This document shows positions 18,566-27,609 of a DNA stretch of 64,000 nucleotides, piece by piece. Made by a program: the position numbers and the translations under genes. Position 1 is the first letter of the stretch, and every line of letters begins with the position of its first letter. Source of the DNA: Pseudomonas paraversuta. GTDB taxonomy: Bacteria; Pseudomonadota; Gammaproteobacteria; Pseudomonadales; Pseudomonadaceae. The notes beneath the pieces were generated by a model. That model was given only the letters and a program-made list of their open reading frames with translations, made no database searches and was not told the DNA's origin. The stretch covers positions 597,506 through 661,505 of the forward strand of contig NZ_CAJFCL010000002.1 in assembly GCF_904063065.1 (NCBI RefSeq). The letters run 5' to 3'.

Positions 18566-19867
18566 TCACCAGATCGACAGGTTATAGCTGACGATCAGGC
18601 GGGTCTCATCAACATCGCGGGCGAACTGCGCGTAGTTGGTGCGATAGGTGGCATTGCGCAAACGCAGGCTGACGTCCTTGAACCTGCCGCTTTGCACTAT
18701 GTACTTGAGCTCGCTGTCGCGTTCCCACTCTTTGCCTTCTTCGCTACGGCCAACCACTTTGATGTGGTCACCATTGACGTAACGGGTCAGGAACGACAAG
18801 CCGTTAATGCCCACCGCCTTGAAGTCATAGTCATAACGCAGCTGCCACGAACGCTCCTGGGCGTTAGCGAAGTCGTTGACCTGAAGGTAGTTGACCAGAT
18901 ACGGGTTGCTGCCATCCAGGTACGGCATCGAGGTGTCGCCGTTCATGCGCTGCCAGCCGGCGCTGAATTTATGACCGGCCAATGCGTAGCTGAACAGGGC
19001 ACCAAGCGCCCGGTTATCAATGGTCGAGGCCTTGGCCGAACCGGCGTCATCACTCTTGAGCAAACGCACATCGGCCGACACGACGCCCGAACCCACAGGC
19101 TGACTGGCCACTATCCCGATAAATTGCTGGCGGTAGATGTCCTCCAGTTCGGCATAGTGGTATTGCGCTGTCAGCCGCTCGTTCACCTTGTAGTCCAGGC
19201 CGTACATATTGAAATGATCGGCAGTGATATTGCAGGCATAACGCTTGTTCTTGCAGTTCAGGCGCAGGTCCTGAGCGTCGGTGGAGTCCCGTGCGGTATA
19301 GCGATCAAGGCGCATGGCCGTGAACTTCAGGTCGCTCAATTCCCGGGACTCGAGCATCGCGCCATTGAACATGGTTGGCAGCAGACGGCCGTCGTTGTAC
19401 TTGAGCAATGGCAGGTCCGGCAGCAACGCCCCGTACTTCAGAACGCTGTGCGATACCCGCATTTTTCCGGTCAGGCCGAATTTGGCGTACTGATCCTTGG
19501 AACGACGGGGATCACTGCCGGTCGAAGGTAGCAAGCCACTGTTGCTGTCAGCGGGGCTGGAGTCGATTTTCAGCCCCAACATGCCCAAGGCATCGAGCCC
19601 GAAGCCCACCGTGCCTTCTGTGTAGCCCGATTGCAGATTGAGAATAAAGCCTTGAGCCGTCTCGTCACGCTTGGAGGCGCCCTGGGGGTTTGAAGTGCTG
19701 CCATCACGGAAATCACGGTTGAAATACACCGTTCGCGCTTCCAGCCTGGCGCTGCTGTCTTCAATGAACCCGCCAGCCTGGGTCTGTGTTGCAATACCGG
19801 TACACACCGCCAGTGCGCCGACACGTGCAACCCGGCAATGCGTCAACAATGAAAAAGGGACAACCAT
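18566..19867 (-). CDS. OprD-family outer-membrane porin
   Basis: A 433-aa porin. Seen: a signal peptide (MVVPFSLLTHCRVARVGALA, cleavage near QAGGF), the OprD-family start FIEDSSARLEARTVYFNRDF, a motif GTVGFGLDALGMLGLKIDSS, repeated amphipathic beta strands with many Arg/Tyr, and a C-terminus ending LIVSYNLSIW with the terminal aromatic residue needed for BAM insertion. OprD proteins form 18-strand channels for specific small carboxylates, amino acids or peptides; the substrate cannot be read from the sequence. Start ATG 19867 has GGAG upstream; the longer open frame to 19999 is rejected because it would precede the signal peptide. It is divergent from a histidine kinase gene. Confidence 0.92.
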   Translation of the reverse strand: MVVPFSLLTHCRVARVGALAVCTGIATQTQAGGFIEDSSARLEARTVYFNRDFRDGSTSNPQGASKRDETAQGFILNLQSGYTEGTVGFGLDALGMLGLKIDSSPADSNSGLLPSTGSDPRRSKDQYAKFGLTGKMRVSHSVLKYGALLPDLPLLKYNDGRLLPTMFNGAMLESRELSDLKFTAMRLDRYTARDSTDAQDLRLNCKNKRYACNITADHFNMYGLDYKVNERLTAQYHYAELEDIYRQQFIGIVASQPVGSGVVSADVRLLKSDDAGSAKASTIDNRALGALFSYALAGHKFSAGWQRMNGDTSMPYLDGSNPYLVNYLQVNDFANAQERSWQLRYDYDFKAVGINGLSFLTRYVNGDHIKVVGRSEEGKEWERDSELKYIVQSGRFKDVSLRLRNATYRTNYAQFARDVDETRLIVSYNLSIW

Positions 19868-20109
19868 GGACAAGCTCCAGCAGCGAATGACGCGCAAAAC
19901 AGAAACAATCGAAGACGCGCCTGGGGTTAACGACCCAAACGGGATTCTTCGATCAAAAATGAGAGCGCAATTGTACGAAAGGCCAAGCCTGAGCCTCACT
20001 CGACCTTAGTCGTACTGTCTAAGCCGGACTTGTTAGTACCAATGATAGCCTTTAGCCTTCACTCAGCCTTTAATAGGTACATTTTCAGATTCAATCTCGG
20101 GACTTATCC

Positions 20110-21432
20110 ATGAGCGCCGTATTTTCTGTCAGCCAACGTGGGGCATTAGCCCGCAGCCCCTTGGGTGAAGTCGCAAAATGGCCTCAGAGCTTGCGCACCA
20201 GCGCACAGCTTGTACTCAACTCCCCGCTGCCGATGTTGCTGTTTTGGGGCGAGCAATTGACCCAGATCTACAACGACAGTTTTGCAGCGCTGGCGGGTAA
20301 CAAGCACCCGGGCGCCTTTGGTCAGCCCATGCAGCGCTGCTGGCCGGAGTTCCGTGAATACAGCCAGCCGATTATCGAGGCCGTACTGGCCGGTGAAAAC
20401 CGCTCCTATCTTGATCAGTACTACGTGCTTCCGGACCAGTATCTGGCAACCGAGCTGTGGCTTGACCTGACCTTCAGTCCCGTTTTCGATGAGACGCACA
20501 AGGTGGCCGGGATTTTGATGGTTGCGGTTCAGACCTCCAGGCGCCGCACGTCTATCAAGCGTACGGCGCAGGCCTTGCGCGAGCTCAATGACACCCTTGA
20601 AGAGCGTGTCACGGAACGCACCCAGGCCCTGGCCGAGGCCAACGATCAACTGCAGCGCGAGATGATCGAGCGCGAAAGGATTGAAGACACCCTGCGGCAT
20701 GCGCAAAAAATGGAAGCCGTTGGCCAGCTGACCGGCGGTATAGCCCATGATTTCAACAATATGCTGACCGGTATCATCGCCAGCCTGGACCTGGCCAAGC
20801 GCTATATCGCGGCCGGGCGCAGTGACGAAATAGTCCGCTTCACCGATGCCGCCGTCGCTTCAGCGCAACGGGCAGCCGCCCTGACCCATCGTCTGCTGGC
20901 GTTTTCCCGCCGCCAGTCGCTGGATCGCAAACCTCTGGACCCTAATGCCCTGGTGAGCTCACTGCAGGAGCTGTTCAGTCGTACCAAGGGTGCCCACATC
21001 GACCTGCAGGTCGATCTGGGCCAGGACATCTGGGCCGTCAATACCGATACCGGCCAGCTTGAAAGCGCCCTGCTCAACCTGATTATCAACGCCTGCGATG
21101 CCATGCCCGACGGCGGCAAACTGGTGGTCAAGACCGCCAACAGCCACCTGGATACCAGTGACCTGCAAAGTCTGGAACCGGTCAAATCCGGCGAGTATGT
21201 ACTGCTGGAGGTTTGTGATAACGGCACCGGCATGTCCCCGCAGATTCTGGCCAGGGCTTTCGACCCCTTTTTCACCACCAAGCCTGTAGGCCAGGGCACC
21301 GGCCTGGGGTTATCGATGATTTACGGCTTTGCCCAGCAGTCCGGCGGTCATGTGACCATCAGCAGCGAAATCGACAGTGGTACCTGCGTGCGCCTGTACC
21401 TGCCGCGCTACAACAGCAAAACTCAGGCATAA
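20110..21432 (+). CDS. Soluble PAS-containing sensor histidine kinase
   Basis: A 440-aa protein. Residues about 30-150 form a PAS-like domain (LFWGEQLTQIYNDSFAALAG, typical of photoreceptor-like PAS folds). Then comes a coiled coil (about 155-200, LNDTLEERVTERTQALAEAN), a HisKA domain with phosphoacceptor H213 in GGIAHDFNNML, and a HATPase domain with N box NLIINACDAMPDGG, G1 VCDNGTGMSP, F box FDPFFTTKP and G2 GTGLGLSMIYG. No membrane segment or signal peptide was seen, so it senses inside the cell. Relatives often end in a receiver domain; this one stops after the HATPase. No response regulator gene adjoins it. It is divergent from the OprD porin, with a 242-bp gap holding both promoters. 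Confidence 0.9.
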   Translation: MSAVFSVSQRGALARSPLGEVAKWPQSLRTSAQLVLNSPLPMLLFWGEQLTQIYNDSFAALAGNKHPGAFGQPMQRCWPEFREYSQPIIEAVLAGENRSYLDQYYVLPDQYLATELWLDLTFSPVFDETHKVAGILMVAVQTSRRRTSIKRTAQALRELNDTLEERVTERTQALAEANDQLQREMIERERIEDTLRHAQKMEAVGQLTGGIAHDFNNMLTGIIASLDLAKRYIAAGRSDEIVRFTDAAVASAQRAAALTHRLLAFSRRQSLDRKPLDPNALVSSLQELFSRTKGAHIDLQVDLGQDIWAVNTDTGQLESALLNLIINACDAMPDGGKLVVKTANSHLDTSDLQSLEPVKSGEYVLLEVCDNGTGMSPQILARAFDPFFTTKPVGQGTGLGLSMIYGFAQQSGGHVTISSEIDSGTCVRLYLPRYNSKTQA

Positions 21433-21477
21433 TCCGCGGCCGCGCAATCTGCCCCACAGTTTCAAGGTATACGCCCC

Positions 21478-21753
21478 ATGAAAGCTCAAGCCCGCCATAT
21501 CCTGGTGAAAACCGCCGAAGAAGCCGAATCGCTCAAGCAACGCATCGCCAAGGGCGAAGCCTTCGATGTGCTGGCGAAAAAATTCTCCACCTGCCCGTCA
21601 GGCAAGCGTGGGGGGGATTTGGGTGAGGTTCGTCCGGGGCAGATGGTTGGCGTTATCGATCAGATCATCTTCAAAAAGCCGTTGCGGGTGGTGCACGGAC
21701 CGATCAAAAGCAAGTTCGGCTATCACCTGGTACAGGTGTTCTACCGCGACTGA
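21478..21753 (+). CDS. ppiC: Parvulin-type peptidyl-prolyl cis-trans isomerase (PpiC-like)
   Basis: A 91-aa single-domain parvulin. Seen: ARHILVKTAEEAESLKQRIA at the N-terminus, FDVLAKKFSTCPSGKRGGDL, and the C-terminal FGYHLVQVFYRD with the active-site His. Length and motifs match cytosolic PpiC (Par10). It catalyses isomerisation of Xaa-Pro bonds during protein folding. Start ATG 21478 is 45 bp after the kinase stop, so co-transcription with the kinase is possible. A REP hairpin follows. Confidence 0.93.
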   Translation: MKAQARHILVKTAEEAESLKQRIAKGEAFDVLAKKFSTCPSGKRGGDLGEVRPGQMVGVIDQIIFKKPLRVVHGPIKSKFGYHLVQVFYRD

Positions 21754-21768
21754 AACACCACCAAACCT

Positions 21769-21835
21769 GTAGGAGCGAGCTTGCCTCGCGAGCTGTTAGC
21801 GGCACAAAAGCTCGCGAGACAAGCTCGCTCCTACA
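21769..21835. repeat. REP hairpin between ppiC and the amino acid deaminase gene
   Basis: TGTAGGAGCGAGCTTGCCTC and GAGACAAGCTCGCTCCTACA form a nearly perfect stem of about 27 bp with a short loop (GTTAGCGGCACA). It lies between two convergent genes and could act as a bidirectional transcript end. Confidence 0.85.
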
Positions 21836-21854
21836 CAAGCCTGGTGCGCTGGTT

Positions 21855-23072
21855 TCAGAACACTATTTCAAGGCTCTCGACCACATTCAGTTGCTCGTCC
21901 ACCAGGCAGCCCGTGCGCCATTTGTCGAACGTCAGGCAAGGGTGCGAGGTACCGAAGCTGATGATGTCGCCCACCTTCAGTTCAGTGCCCGCAGCGATCG
22001 TCATGAACGCGTGCTGATCCATGACCGCCGTGACCGTACAGGCACTGACGTCATCACCCACGGCCGGCAATACCCCTTCGCGGTAACGCTTTAACGGCAT
22101 CGGCAGCCCCGCATCGTAGGCCACATCGCGCTTGCCCAGGGCAATCACCGCAAAGCCCGGTTCCGGCAACGATTGCACATGGGCCCAGACTTCCAGCGCC
22201 GGGCGCAAGCCCTCGTGCAAGTCGCTGCGACGGTCCAGCACGCAGCACTGGGCGTCTTTGTAGATCCCGTGATCGTGCACCACATAACTGCCGGGGCGCA
22301 GAATGCTCAGAAAACGCCCGCTGGCCGCTTCGGCGGCGAAACCTTCGGCAATCAGGTCATACCAGGCAGAGCCCGAGGCCGTGACGATCGGCTTGTCCAG
22401 CGCAAAGGCGCCGTCACGTTGCAGTTCTAGGGCCAGGCGTACCAGGGAAGCGGCAAACGCGCGAATCCCGCTGACCGCCTGCTCGCCGTGTATCACCCCT
22501 TCGTAGCCTTCGATGCCGGTCAGCGCCAGGGCCGGTTGTGCCTTGATCGCAGCAGCCAGGGCCCGCACTTCTTGCTCGGTACGACAGCCACAACGGCCGC
22601 CCACCACACCGTATTCGATCATCACGTTCAGACGCTGACCACGCTCGGCAAAAAAAGCCCCCAGCGCCTGGACGTTATCCGGGTGATCAACCATGCAATG
22701 AAATTCGAAGGCCGGGTCTTGTTGCAAACCGGCGATCAACGCCATATTGGCGCGGCCGACCAATTGATTGGCCATCAGTACCCGGCGCACCCCCCCGGCA
22801 TAGGCCGTGCAGGTCTGCACTGCACTGGCCAGGGTTATACCCCAGGCGCCTTGCGCCAGCTGGCGGCGAAACAATGCCGGGGTCATGCTGGTCTTGCCGT
22901 GGGGCGCCAGCTCTGCGCCGCTGCGGCTGACGAAGTCCTGCATCCAGCGAATATTGTGTTCCAGTGCAGCCCGGTGAATCACCAGCGCCGGCAAACTGAC
23001 ATCACGCACCAGATGGTCGGCGGGGTTGGCAGCACCTTTGAGTACTTGGGCATTGTTCAACGTCATCGACAC
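21855..23072 (-). CDS. PLP-dependent amino acid deaminase/aldolase of the D-threonine aldolase-like (fold III) family
   Basis: A 405-aa protein of the alanine-racemase fold. Seen: PLP lysine K60 in ELAPHGKTSM, N-terminal LPALVIHRAALEHNIRWMQD, a middle SGSAWYDLIAEGF stretch, and a C-terminal metal/PLP region with DIISFGTSHPCLTFDKW (His and Cys that bind Zn in D-serine dehydratase-like enzymes). Relatives include D-serine or D-threo-hydroxyaspartate dehydratases and low-specificity D-threonine aldolases, so the exact substrate is uncertain. A RidA gene lies 40 bp upstream on the same strand; RidA proteins clear the enamine/imine made by such PLP deaminases. GTG 23072 is chosen because GAGGAG is 6 bp upstream; ATG 23066 is possible. 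Confidence 0.85.
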   Translation of the reverse strand: MSMTLNNAQVLKGAANPADHLVRDVSLPALVIHRAALEHNIRWMQDFVSRSGAELAPHGKTSMTPALFRRQLAQGAWGITLASAVQTCTAYAGGVRRVLMANQLVGRANMALIAGLQQDPAFEFHCMVDHPDNVQALGAFFAERGQRLNVMIEYGVVGGRCGCRTEQEVRALAAAIKAQPALALTGIEGYEGVIHGEQAVSGIRAFAASLVRLALELQRDGAFALDKPIVTASGSAWYDLIAEGFAAEAASGRFLSILRPGSYVVHDHGIYKDAQCCVLDRRSDLHEGLRPALEVWAHVQSLPEPGFAVIALGKRDVAYDAGLPMPLKRYREGVLPAVGDDVSACTVTAVMDQHAFMTIAAGTELKVGDIISFGTSHPCLTFDKWRTGCLVDEQLNVVESLEIVF

Positions 23073-23112
23073 ACTCGACTCCTCACATTTTATATTGTTC
23101 GCGAGCCAGGGT

Positions 23113-23502
23113 TTAGCGCTTGGCCTTGTAGGCGATGCAGTCGATTTCGACCCGGCAATCCACCATCATCATCGCCTGGACACAGGCGCGGGCCGGGGCG
23201 TGTTCGCTTTTGAAATACGAGGCAAACACCTTGTTGAAACTCCAGAAGTCCCGCGGGTCCTGCAGCCACACGCCAGCGCGGACCACGTCTTCAAGGCCAT
23301 AGCCGGCTTCTTCAAGAATCGCGATCAGGTTTTGCATGGTCTTGTGGGTCTGCTCAACGATGCCGCCGTTGATGATTTCACCGTTTTCCATGGCCACCTG
23401 ACCCGACACATGCAGCCAGCCATCGGCTTCAACAGCGCGGGCGAAAGGTAAAGGCTGACCACCTGCGCCTACTGCGCCGGTACCGAAACGTTTGATGCTC
23501 AT
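23113..23502 (-). CDS. RidA-family (YjgF/UK114) reactive-intermediate deaminase
   Basis: A 129-aa RidA-family protein. Seen: GAVGAGGQPLPFARAVEADG, then the conserved SGQVAMENGEIINGGIVEQT, a TMQNLIAILEEAGYGLEDVV block, and the C-terminal ARACVQAMMMVDCRVEIDCI, in which the Arg that binds the substrate carboxylate is present. Family knowledge: members hydrolyse 2-aminoacrylate-type enamines and imines to keto acids and ammonia. It is transcribed just ahead of the PLP deaminase, a natural source of such intermediates. ATG 23502 has GGAG 11 bp upstream. Confidence 0.92.
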   Translation of the reverse strand: MSIKRFGTGAVGAGGQPLPFARAVEADGWLHVSGQVAMENGEIINGGIVEQTHKTMQNLIAILEEAGYGLEDVVRAGVWLQDPRDFWSFNKVFASYFKSEHAPARACVQAMMMVDCRVEIDCIAYKAKR

Positions 23503-23575
23503 CGATAAAACTCCACTGCTTGGACAAGGCGCGTCATGCACCACAGGCTCAGCAGTGTGCCACAAGGTTGCGCTC

Positions 23576-25846
23576 TCAACCCAACTGCCACCAGCGCGGG
23601 AACAGCTGTTGCACCTTGGGCTCGGCAAACCGGTCATCAATCAGAAACAGCGTGCCCTGATCATCCTGGGTGCGAATCACCCGCCCTGCCGCCTGCACCA
23701 CTTTTTGCACCCCCGGATACAGGTAGGTGTAGTCATACCCGGCACCGAACAGGGCACCCATGCGCTGCTTGATCTGCTCGTTGACCGGGTTCAACTGCGC
23801 CAGCCCCAGGGTCGCGACAAAGGCACCGATCAACCGTGCACCGGGTAAATCGATGCCTTCGCCAAACGCCCCGCCCAGCACCGCAAAGCCAATGCCCTGC
23901 CCCGAGAGCGTGAATTGATCGAGAAACCCCTGGCGCGCTGCTTCATCCATGCCCCGAGCCTGGGACCACTGGGCAATGTGCGGATAGCGCTCGGCGAGCA
24001 AGCCGGCCACCTGTTGCAGGTAATCAAAGCTGCTGAAAAAGGCCAGATAGTTGCCGGGGCGCCGGGTGAATTGCCCGCAGATCAGCTCCACGATGGGCTC
24101 CAGCGAGGCCTGGCGATGCACAAAGCGGGTGGATATCCGGCTGACTACCTGTACCGCCAGTTGCCGGGCCTGAAACGGCGATTCCACATCGATCCACACC
24201 GCATCAGTGGGCAGCCCCAACAAGTGGGTGTAATAGGTCCGCGGGCTGAGGGTGGCGGAAAACAGCACATTGCTCTGCGCACTGGCCAGTCGCGGGCCGA
24301 TAAAGAGCGCCGGCACAATATTGCGCAGGTTGAGTTGTGACAGGCGTTTTTTGCCGCCTTCAACCAGGCTCACGTCGAACAGGAAATGTGCATCAAACAA
24401 CTCCGCCACCCGGTTGAATTGCAGGGCTTCAAAGTAGAAGCCTTGCAGTTTTCCACTCAGCCCCTGGGGGTGATCGTTAAGGTAGTCACCAATGGCGGTG
24501 ATGCAGCCGGACAAGGCATTGAGCCATTTAGCCGGCAATTGCCCGTGCACCTGATAAGGCCCTGGCTGGTCTTTGTGCAGGGCATTCCATTCCCGATTGA
24601 GGCGCTTGAATACCTTGTCCAGCGCTGGCGGGGCATCCTGGCGCACGCTATTGAGGGTTTGCTGGTGCAGACTGGCGCTGTACATCTGGCGCCCGCGCTC
24701 CACCAGGTTGTGCGCCTCGTCCACCAGGGTCGCGACCCGCCACTGGTTGGCCTGGGCCAGGCCATAAAGCAAGGCCGTGAAATCGAAGTAGTAGTTGTAA
24801 TCGGCAATGATCAGGTCGGCCCAGCGTGCCATTTCCTGGCTCAGGTAATACGGGCAGACCTGATGCGCCAGGGCCACCTCGCGCAGGGTCTGCTGGTCCA
24901 GCGGCGACTGTGCGACAGCCGCCAGCCGCGCTGCCGGCAAGCGGTCATAAAAACCCTTGGCCAACGGGCAGGATTCACCATTGCAGGCGTTCTGCGGGTA
25001 TTCACAGGCCTTGTCCCGGGCCACCAGTTCCAAAACCCGTAGCGCCGGGGTGGCAGCTCGCGGATAAAGCACCTGAGCGGCATCCAGAGCCAGCTTGCGC
25101 CCGGGGGTCTTGGCCGTCAGAAACAGCAATTTGTCCAGTTCCCGGGCCGGCATGGCCTTGACCAAGGGGAATAGCGTACCGATGGTTTTACCAATGCCGG
25201 TGGGCGCCTGGGCCATCAGGCAGCGCCCGCCACTGGCGGTCTTGTACACCGCTTCGGCCAGAGCCCTTTGCCCGGTACGAAACTGTGGATGAGGGAACGC
25301 CAGGCTGCGGGCCGCCGCATCCCGCGCTTCACGATGGGCCATTTCCTGATCGGCCCAGGTCAAAAACAACCTGCATTGCTGATTGAAAAAGTCCTGCAGC
25401 CGCTCGGCGCTCCAGGTTTCCTGGAGCCGGGTTTCCTGCTCGCTGACGATATCGAAATACACCAGTGCCAGATTGACCTCGGGCAACTGCAGGCTCTGAC
25501 AGAGCAACCAGCCGTAAACCCGGCACTGGGCCCAGTGCAATTGACGGTGATTGGCCGGTATCGCCGTGAAATCGCCGCGATAGGTTTTGACTTCCTCCAG
25601 CACATTACCCGACGGGTCATAGCCGTCCGCCCTGCCGCGTACGGTCAATGCGCCGAACTGCCCCTCCAGGCTCAACTCGGCCTGGTACCCGGCACTGCGT
25701 CGGGATGCGACGGTGCGATGCCCGGCAATTCCCTGCTGGGCCGTGGGTGACGGGGTGAAGCGCAAGTCCAGATCGCCGACCTTGACTGTGAACTCGCACA
25801 GGGCACGGACTGCCACCCGATAGTTCAAGGGCCCGGGTCCTGCCAT
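23576..25846 (-). CDS. XPD/DinG-type DNA helicase with N-terminal RecB-like nuclease domain
   Basis: A 756-aa protein. Residues about 1-170 look like a PD-(D/E)XK nuclease domain: RGRADGYD (D74), EEVKTYRG (E85, K87) and QCRVY (Q107, Y111), the RecB-family QxxxY motif. Residues about 190-756 are an SF2 Rad3/XPD helicase: Walker A APTGIGKT at 214-221, four Cys at 281, 288, 293 and 331 placed as in the XPD Fe-S cluster, DEAH at 376-379, and late motifs FSATLSPRTYY and QAAGRVIRTQDD. It should unwind DNA 5' to 3'. Start ATG 25846 lies inside the FAN1-like gene (22-bp overlap), so the two are surely co-translated and probably work together in repair of crosslinks or branched DNA. Confidence 0.9.
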   Translation of the reverse strand: MAGPGPLNYRVAVRALCEFTVKVGDLDLRFTPSPTAQQGIAGHRTVASRRSAGYQAELSLEGQFGALTVRGRADGYDPSGNVLEEVKTYRGDFTAIPANHRQLHWAQCRVYGWLLCQSLQLPEVNLALVYFDIVSEQETRLQETWSAERLQDFFNQQCRLFLTWADQEMAHREARDAAARSLAFPHPQFRTGQRALAEAVYKTASGGRCLMAQAPTGIGKTIGTLFPLVKAMPARELDKLLFLTAKTPGRKLALDAAQVLYPRAATPALRVLELVARDKACEYPQNACNGESCPLAKGFYDRLPAARLAAVAQSPLDQQTLREVALAHQVCPYYLSQEMARWADLIIADYNYYFDFTALLYGLAQANQWRVATLVDEAHNLVERGRQMYSASLHQQTLNSVRQDAPPALDKVFKRLNREWNALHKDQPGPYQVHGQLPAKWLNALSGCITAIGDYLNDHPQGLSGKLQGFYFEALQFNRVAELFDAHFLFDVSLVEGGKKRLSQLNLRNIVPALFIGPRLASAQSNVLFSATLSPRTYYTHLLGLPTDAVWIDVESPFQARQLAVQVVSRISTRFVHRQASLEPIVELICGQFTRRPGNYLAFFSSFDYLQQVAGLLAERYPHIAQWSQARGMDEAARQGFLDQFTLSGQGIGFAVLGGAFGEGIDLPGARLIGAFVATLGLAQLNPVNEQIKQRMGALFGAGYDYTYLYPGVQKVVQAAGRVIRTQDDQGTLFLIDDRFAEPKVQQLFPRWWQLG

Positions 25847-27474
25847 TGCACGTAACAGACGGTGACGGGCATTTGATGTTGCTCGCACAGGTCCAGCCAG
25901 CGCAGCTGGTTGTCCTGCAAACGGTCACCCGGGCCTTTGACCTCGATCATGCGGTAGGTTTTTTGCGCCGGGCAAAACTGGATCAAGTCCGGCATGCCCG
26001 AGCGGTTGGCCTTGATGTCCTGCAGCAGGCGCAGGAACCAGACCTTCAAGTGGGCGGGCGGCAGGCAGGTCAGTGCGTCTTCCAGCAGCGCCTCGCTCAG
26101 ATAGTTCCAGGCCACAAAGGGTGATTGCACACCGAACTTGGCGCTATATGCATCGCGGACAGTCTTCAGGTACTGGCCACTGTCCAGCTGCGCCAGACAG
26201 GCCTCGAACAGCTCGGCCCGGCGCAGGTAGAAGTCTTGCTCCAGCAAATCAGCCGGGCCGCTTTGGTACGGGTGAAAAAATGCCCCGGGCAGCGGTGCAA
26301 AAATGGCCGGCCAGCACAACAGGCCAAACAGCCCGTTGATCAAGGTGTTTTCAACGTAATGCACGGGCTCGTCCGGCGTGTGCAGATGTGCCACCACCAT
26401 GAACTCGACCGAGGTTGCCTCAAGGCGCTCCAGGCTCAGGTCCAACCGTTCAGGGGGGCTGGGTTTGGTTCGCACCAGCGCCGGCAGTCCGAGCTTGCGT
26501 CGCAGCCGCGGGAGCATGCGCTGCAATTGCTGATGCTCGGCGTCGTTGAACGGCGCACCTTGCGCAGCGTCTGCCAGAGTCATGGCCTGCGGGTATTGCT
26601 CCAGCAATTCAAGTACCCGGATCATGCGCAGGCGCGCCTCGGGGTGCCCGCAGTGCTGGTAAACCTCCAGTGCCCGGGCCAGCTCCCCTGCCCGTTCGTG
26701 GTGCTGGCCGAACTGGAACAGCAAGCGCGCCCTGCGTCGTTGCAGCCAGGGGTTATCTGCCACGTAGTCCAGCACCGCTGGCAGCACGGCACTCACATCG
26801 CCAGCACTTTCAAACTGTTCGCGACAAGCATAAAGATGCAGATAACCGTCAATATCGGCCCGGCAGCGCAAGGCCCGTGACTCGGGGCTGATATCAACCT
26901 TTTCGTAGGTGAACAGACCCAGATCGGCCAACACCAGATCTGACCAGCCCTGACTGAGATTGCCAAAGAACATCAGCCGCAGGCGATCCCCCAGCGCCCG
27001 GTTGCCGAGGCTGTAGAGGGGTTCTTGCAGCGTGGGGTGCCATGCACACAGGCTCTGTATTTGCGGAAAATCGCCGGCCAGGTCCTGCAGCCAATCGGTT
27101 TTTTTACCCTTGGGCCGGGTGAGATGGGCGCTGAACCGTGCCTGGATTTCCGGCTTGGTCAGCACTTCAAACACCTCGGCCAGGGCCAGGGGCGCCTGAT
27201 CATCCAGCCAGCCCAGAGCCAGCAGAGGCGCAGCCGCCTGCGCGCAATCACCGATTTCCGGGTAGTCGAGCTTGCTTGCGCGAAAGTGCTGCCCCTTGCG
27301 CATGATCATGCGCACCCAGAGCGCCTGGGAGGCATTGGGCAACAGGGCAAAACCGGCGATGAATTGCTGCTCTTCGGTACTGAGGACATCGCTGTAGCGG
27401 GTCGCGATCCAGCCGAGCACGTGCTGGAAATTCTTCAGGTAATAAAGCGGATCTTCAAGAGGATCGGAAATCAC
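25825..27474 (-). CDS. FAN1-like structure-specific nuclease (VRR-NUC domain)
   Basis: A 549-aa protein matching bacterial FAN1 in length and layout. The C-terminal VRR-NUC domain has SGMPDLIQF (metal-binding Asp near 497) followed by MIEVKGPGDRLQDNQLRWLD (E511, K513 and Q523), the complete catalytic signature. The N-terminal and central helical parts contain a SAP-like and a TPR-like region typical of FAN1. Family knowledge: FAN1 is a 5'-flap endo/exonuclease active in interstrand-crosslink repair, and the P. aeruginosa homologue has been structurally studied. The next gene, overlapping by 22 bp, is the Fe-S helicase-nuclease. Start ATG 27474; upstream about 125 bp is free of genes and then a REP array begins. 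Confidence 0.93.
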   Translation of the reverse strand: MISDPLEDPLYYLKNFQHVLGWIATRYSDVLSTEEQQFIAGFALLPNASQALWVRMIMRKGQHFRASKLDYPEIGDCAQAAAPLLALGWLDDQAPLALAEVFEVLTKPEIQARFSAHLTRPKGKKTDWLQDLAGDFPQIQSLCAWHPTLQEPLYSLGNRALGDRLRLMFFGNLSQGWSDLVLADLGLFTYEKVDISPESRALRCRADIDGYLHLYACREQFESAGDVSAVLPAVLDYVADNPWLQRRRARLLFQFGQHHERAGELARALEVYQHCGHPEARLRMIRVLELLEQYPQAMTLADAAQGAPFNDAEHQQLQRMLPRLRRKLGLPALVRTKPSPPERLDLSLERLEATSVEFMVVAHLHTPDEPVHYVENTLINGLFGLLCWPAIFAPLPGAFFHPYQSGPADLLEQDFYLRRAELFEACLAQLDSGQYLKTVRDAYSAKFGVQSPFVAWNYLSEALLEDALTCLPPAHLKVWFLRLLQDIKANRSGMPDLIQFCPAQKTYRMIEVKGPGDRLQDNQLRWLDLCEQHQMPVTVCYVQWQDPGP

Positions 27475-27609
27475 GGGCAGGACAAACCACTGGTGTCGAA
27501 TACTGGATATGCGTACAGATATCAGTTTGCCCGGTGCTCTGGCAAACCCTATTGGATGAGTGGTGCGGGTTGTTAATGAAAAATCAGTGGGCGCTGACGC
27601 AGATGTTGC

